A stretch of 41,449 nucleotides of DNA from Actinomycetes bacterium (GTDB lineage: Bacteria > Actinomycetota > Acidimicrobiia > Acidimicrobiales > RAAP-2): assembly GCA_021791635.1 (NCBI GenBank), contig JAJYWF010000010.1:1-41449 (forward strand). Direction: 5' to 3'. A program made the position numbers and the translations under genes. The notes beneath the pieces were generated by a model, which did not search any database, was not told where the DNA came from, and saw nothing but the letters and a program-made list of their open reading frames with translations. Positions 41,156 through 41,449 of this stretch are shown here, piece by piece (position 1 is the first letter of the stretch; each line of letters starts with the position of its first letter).

Positions 41156-41449
41156 GCGAGGTCTTCACGTTTTACGTGGGACCCACTTCACGTTTCGAGC
41201 TGTCGTCATCGTGCCATAGAGGTGTGACGCGCCTATCTGGCGGGTCATATCCGCTCAGCGTTGTCATTGCCGTCGACCGGGCGTGCGCGAGCCCCGCTCG
41301 CCGTAGTGCATGCAGGCGTGGCCGACTACGGCGGTGGGTCGGGTGATCCGACGCCCACAAGGTCACCGAGCGTCGTGCGTCGCCGTCGCCGTCGAGTCCG
41401 TGGCGGGAGGCCTGCGCCGATCCTGCGCTCGTTGTCGGTGCGTCGTGCC
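41156..41449. other. Intergenic region after tRNA-Pro, no supported gene
   Basis: No frame here has family motifs or a good start. Directly after the tRNA are a CACGT-TTT-ACGTG dyad (41166-41178), an overlapping GTGGGACCCAC dyad (41176-41186) and two copies of TTCACGTTT (41164-41172, 41188-41196). They could be part of a terminator or a protein site. A minus-strand gene from beyond the window could end in the last 100 bases, but this cannot be supported. Confidence 0.5.

Noticed and set aside
41172-41366. 64-codon minus-strand frame after tRNA-Pro
   Set aside because: No ribosome binding site, no motif and an Arg/His/Pro-rich composition typical of spurious frames.

Overview
This is a 41.4 kb, GC-rich stretch of an actinobacterial chromosome. 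Secreted proteins with tandem 41-residue DGGIF/GSMGG repeats, frequent GTG starts, a TANNNT -10 hexamer 6-9 nt ahead of many start codons (leaderless-type promoters) and a gene order like the Mycobacterium tuberculosis Rv1692-Rv1713 block together suggest an actinobacterium outside the classic model genera, most likely of the class Acidimicrobiia. The class assignment is inference.

Layout. (1) 1-7.0 kb is accessory: a large secreted repeat protein cut by the window edge (minus strand), a decayed amidohydrolase pseudogene, a membrane-anchored coiled-coil protein, a secreted DMFase-beta-like protein and a DUF3151 protein. (2) 7.1-13.1 kb, minus strand: an ABC sugar-importer operon (ATPase, two permeases, lipoprotein binding protein) followed 34 nt later by an L,D-transpeptidase that carries the same 41-residue repeats as the first protein. 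(3) 13.2-22.5 kb, plus strand: HAD-IIA phosphatase, phasin/histone-H1-like protein, tlyA, nadK, recN, pyrG, NUDIX, xerD and a DksA/TraR-like gene. (4) 22.5-36.4 kb: M50 protease, trpS (minus), scpA, scpB, rluB, aroH, tyrA, a fused aroA-cmk, plsC, a GT2 glycosyltransferase and ispH (both minus), a DUF512 radical-SAM protein, der, a zinc-ribbon membrane microprotein and a gamma-carbonic-anhydrase-like protein. (5) 36.4-41.4 kb: an MFS exporter divergent from a MarR regulator, a methyltransferase, a serine beta-lactamase-like hydrolase and tRNA-Pro(GGG).

The central part is a housekeeping superoperon with many stop/start overlaps (GTGA, ATGA). It covers rRNA methylation and pseudouridylation, NAD(P) and CTP supply, DNA repair, chromosome resolution and condensation, chorismate-derived amino acid synthesis, phospholipid acylation and ribosome assembly.

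The most unusual observations are: two small leaderless ORFs placed directly before pyrG and the dksA-like gene, the first overlapping pyrG as ATGA; two S4-domain genes (tlyA, rluB) whose family N-terminus is encoded upstream of, or lacks, a canonical start but has an in-frame CTG at the right place; a continuous AroA-Cmk fusion; a gamma-CA-like protein with an apparent His-to-Glu change at a metal-ligand position; and a repeat module shared by a secreted protein and an L,D-transpeptidase. No CRISPR array, insertion sequence, prophage or recognisable defence system was found.
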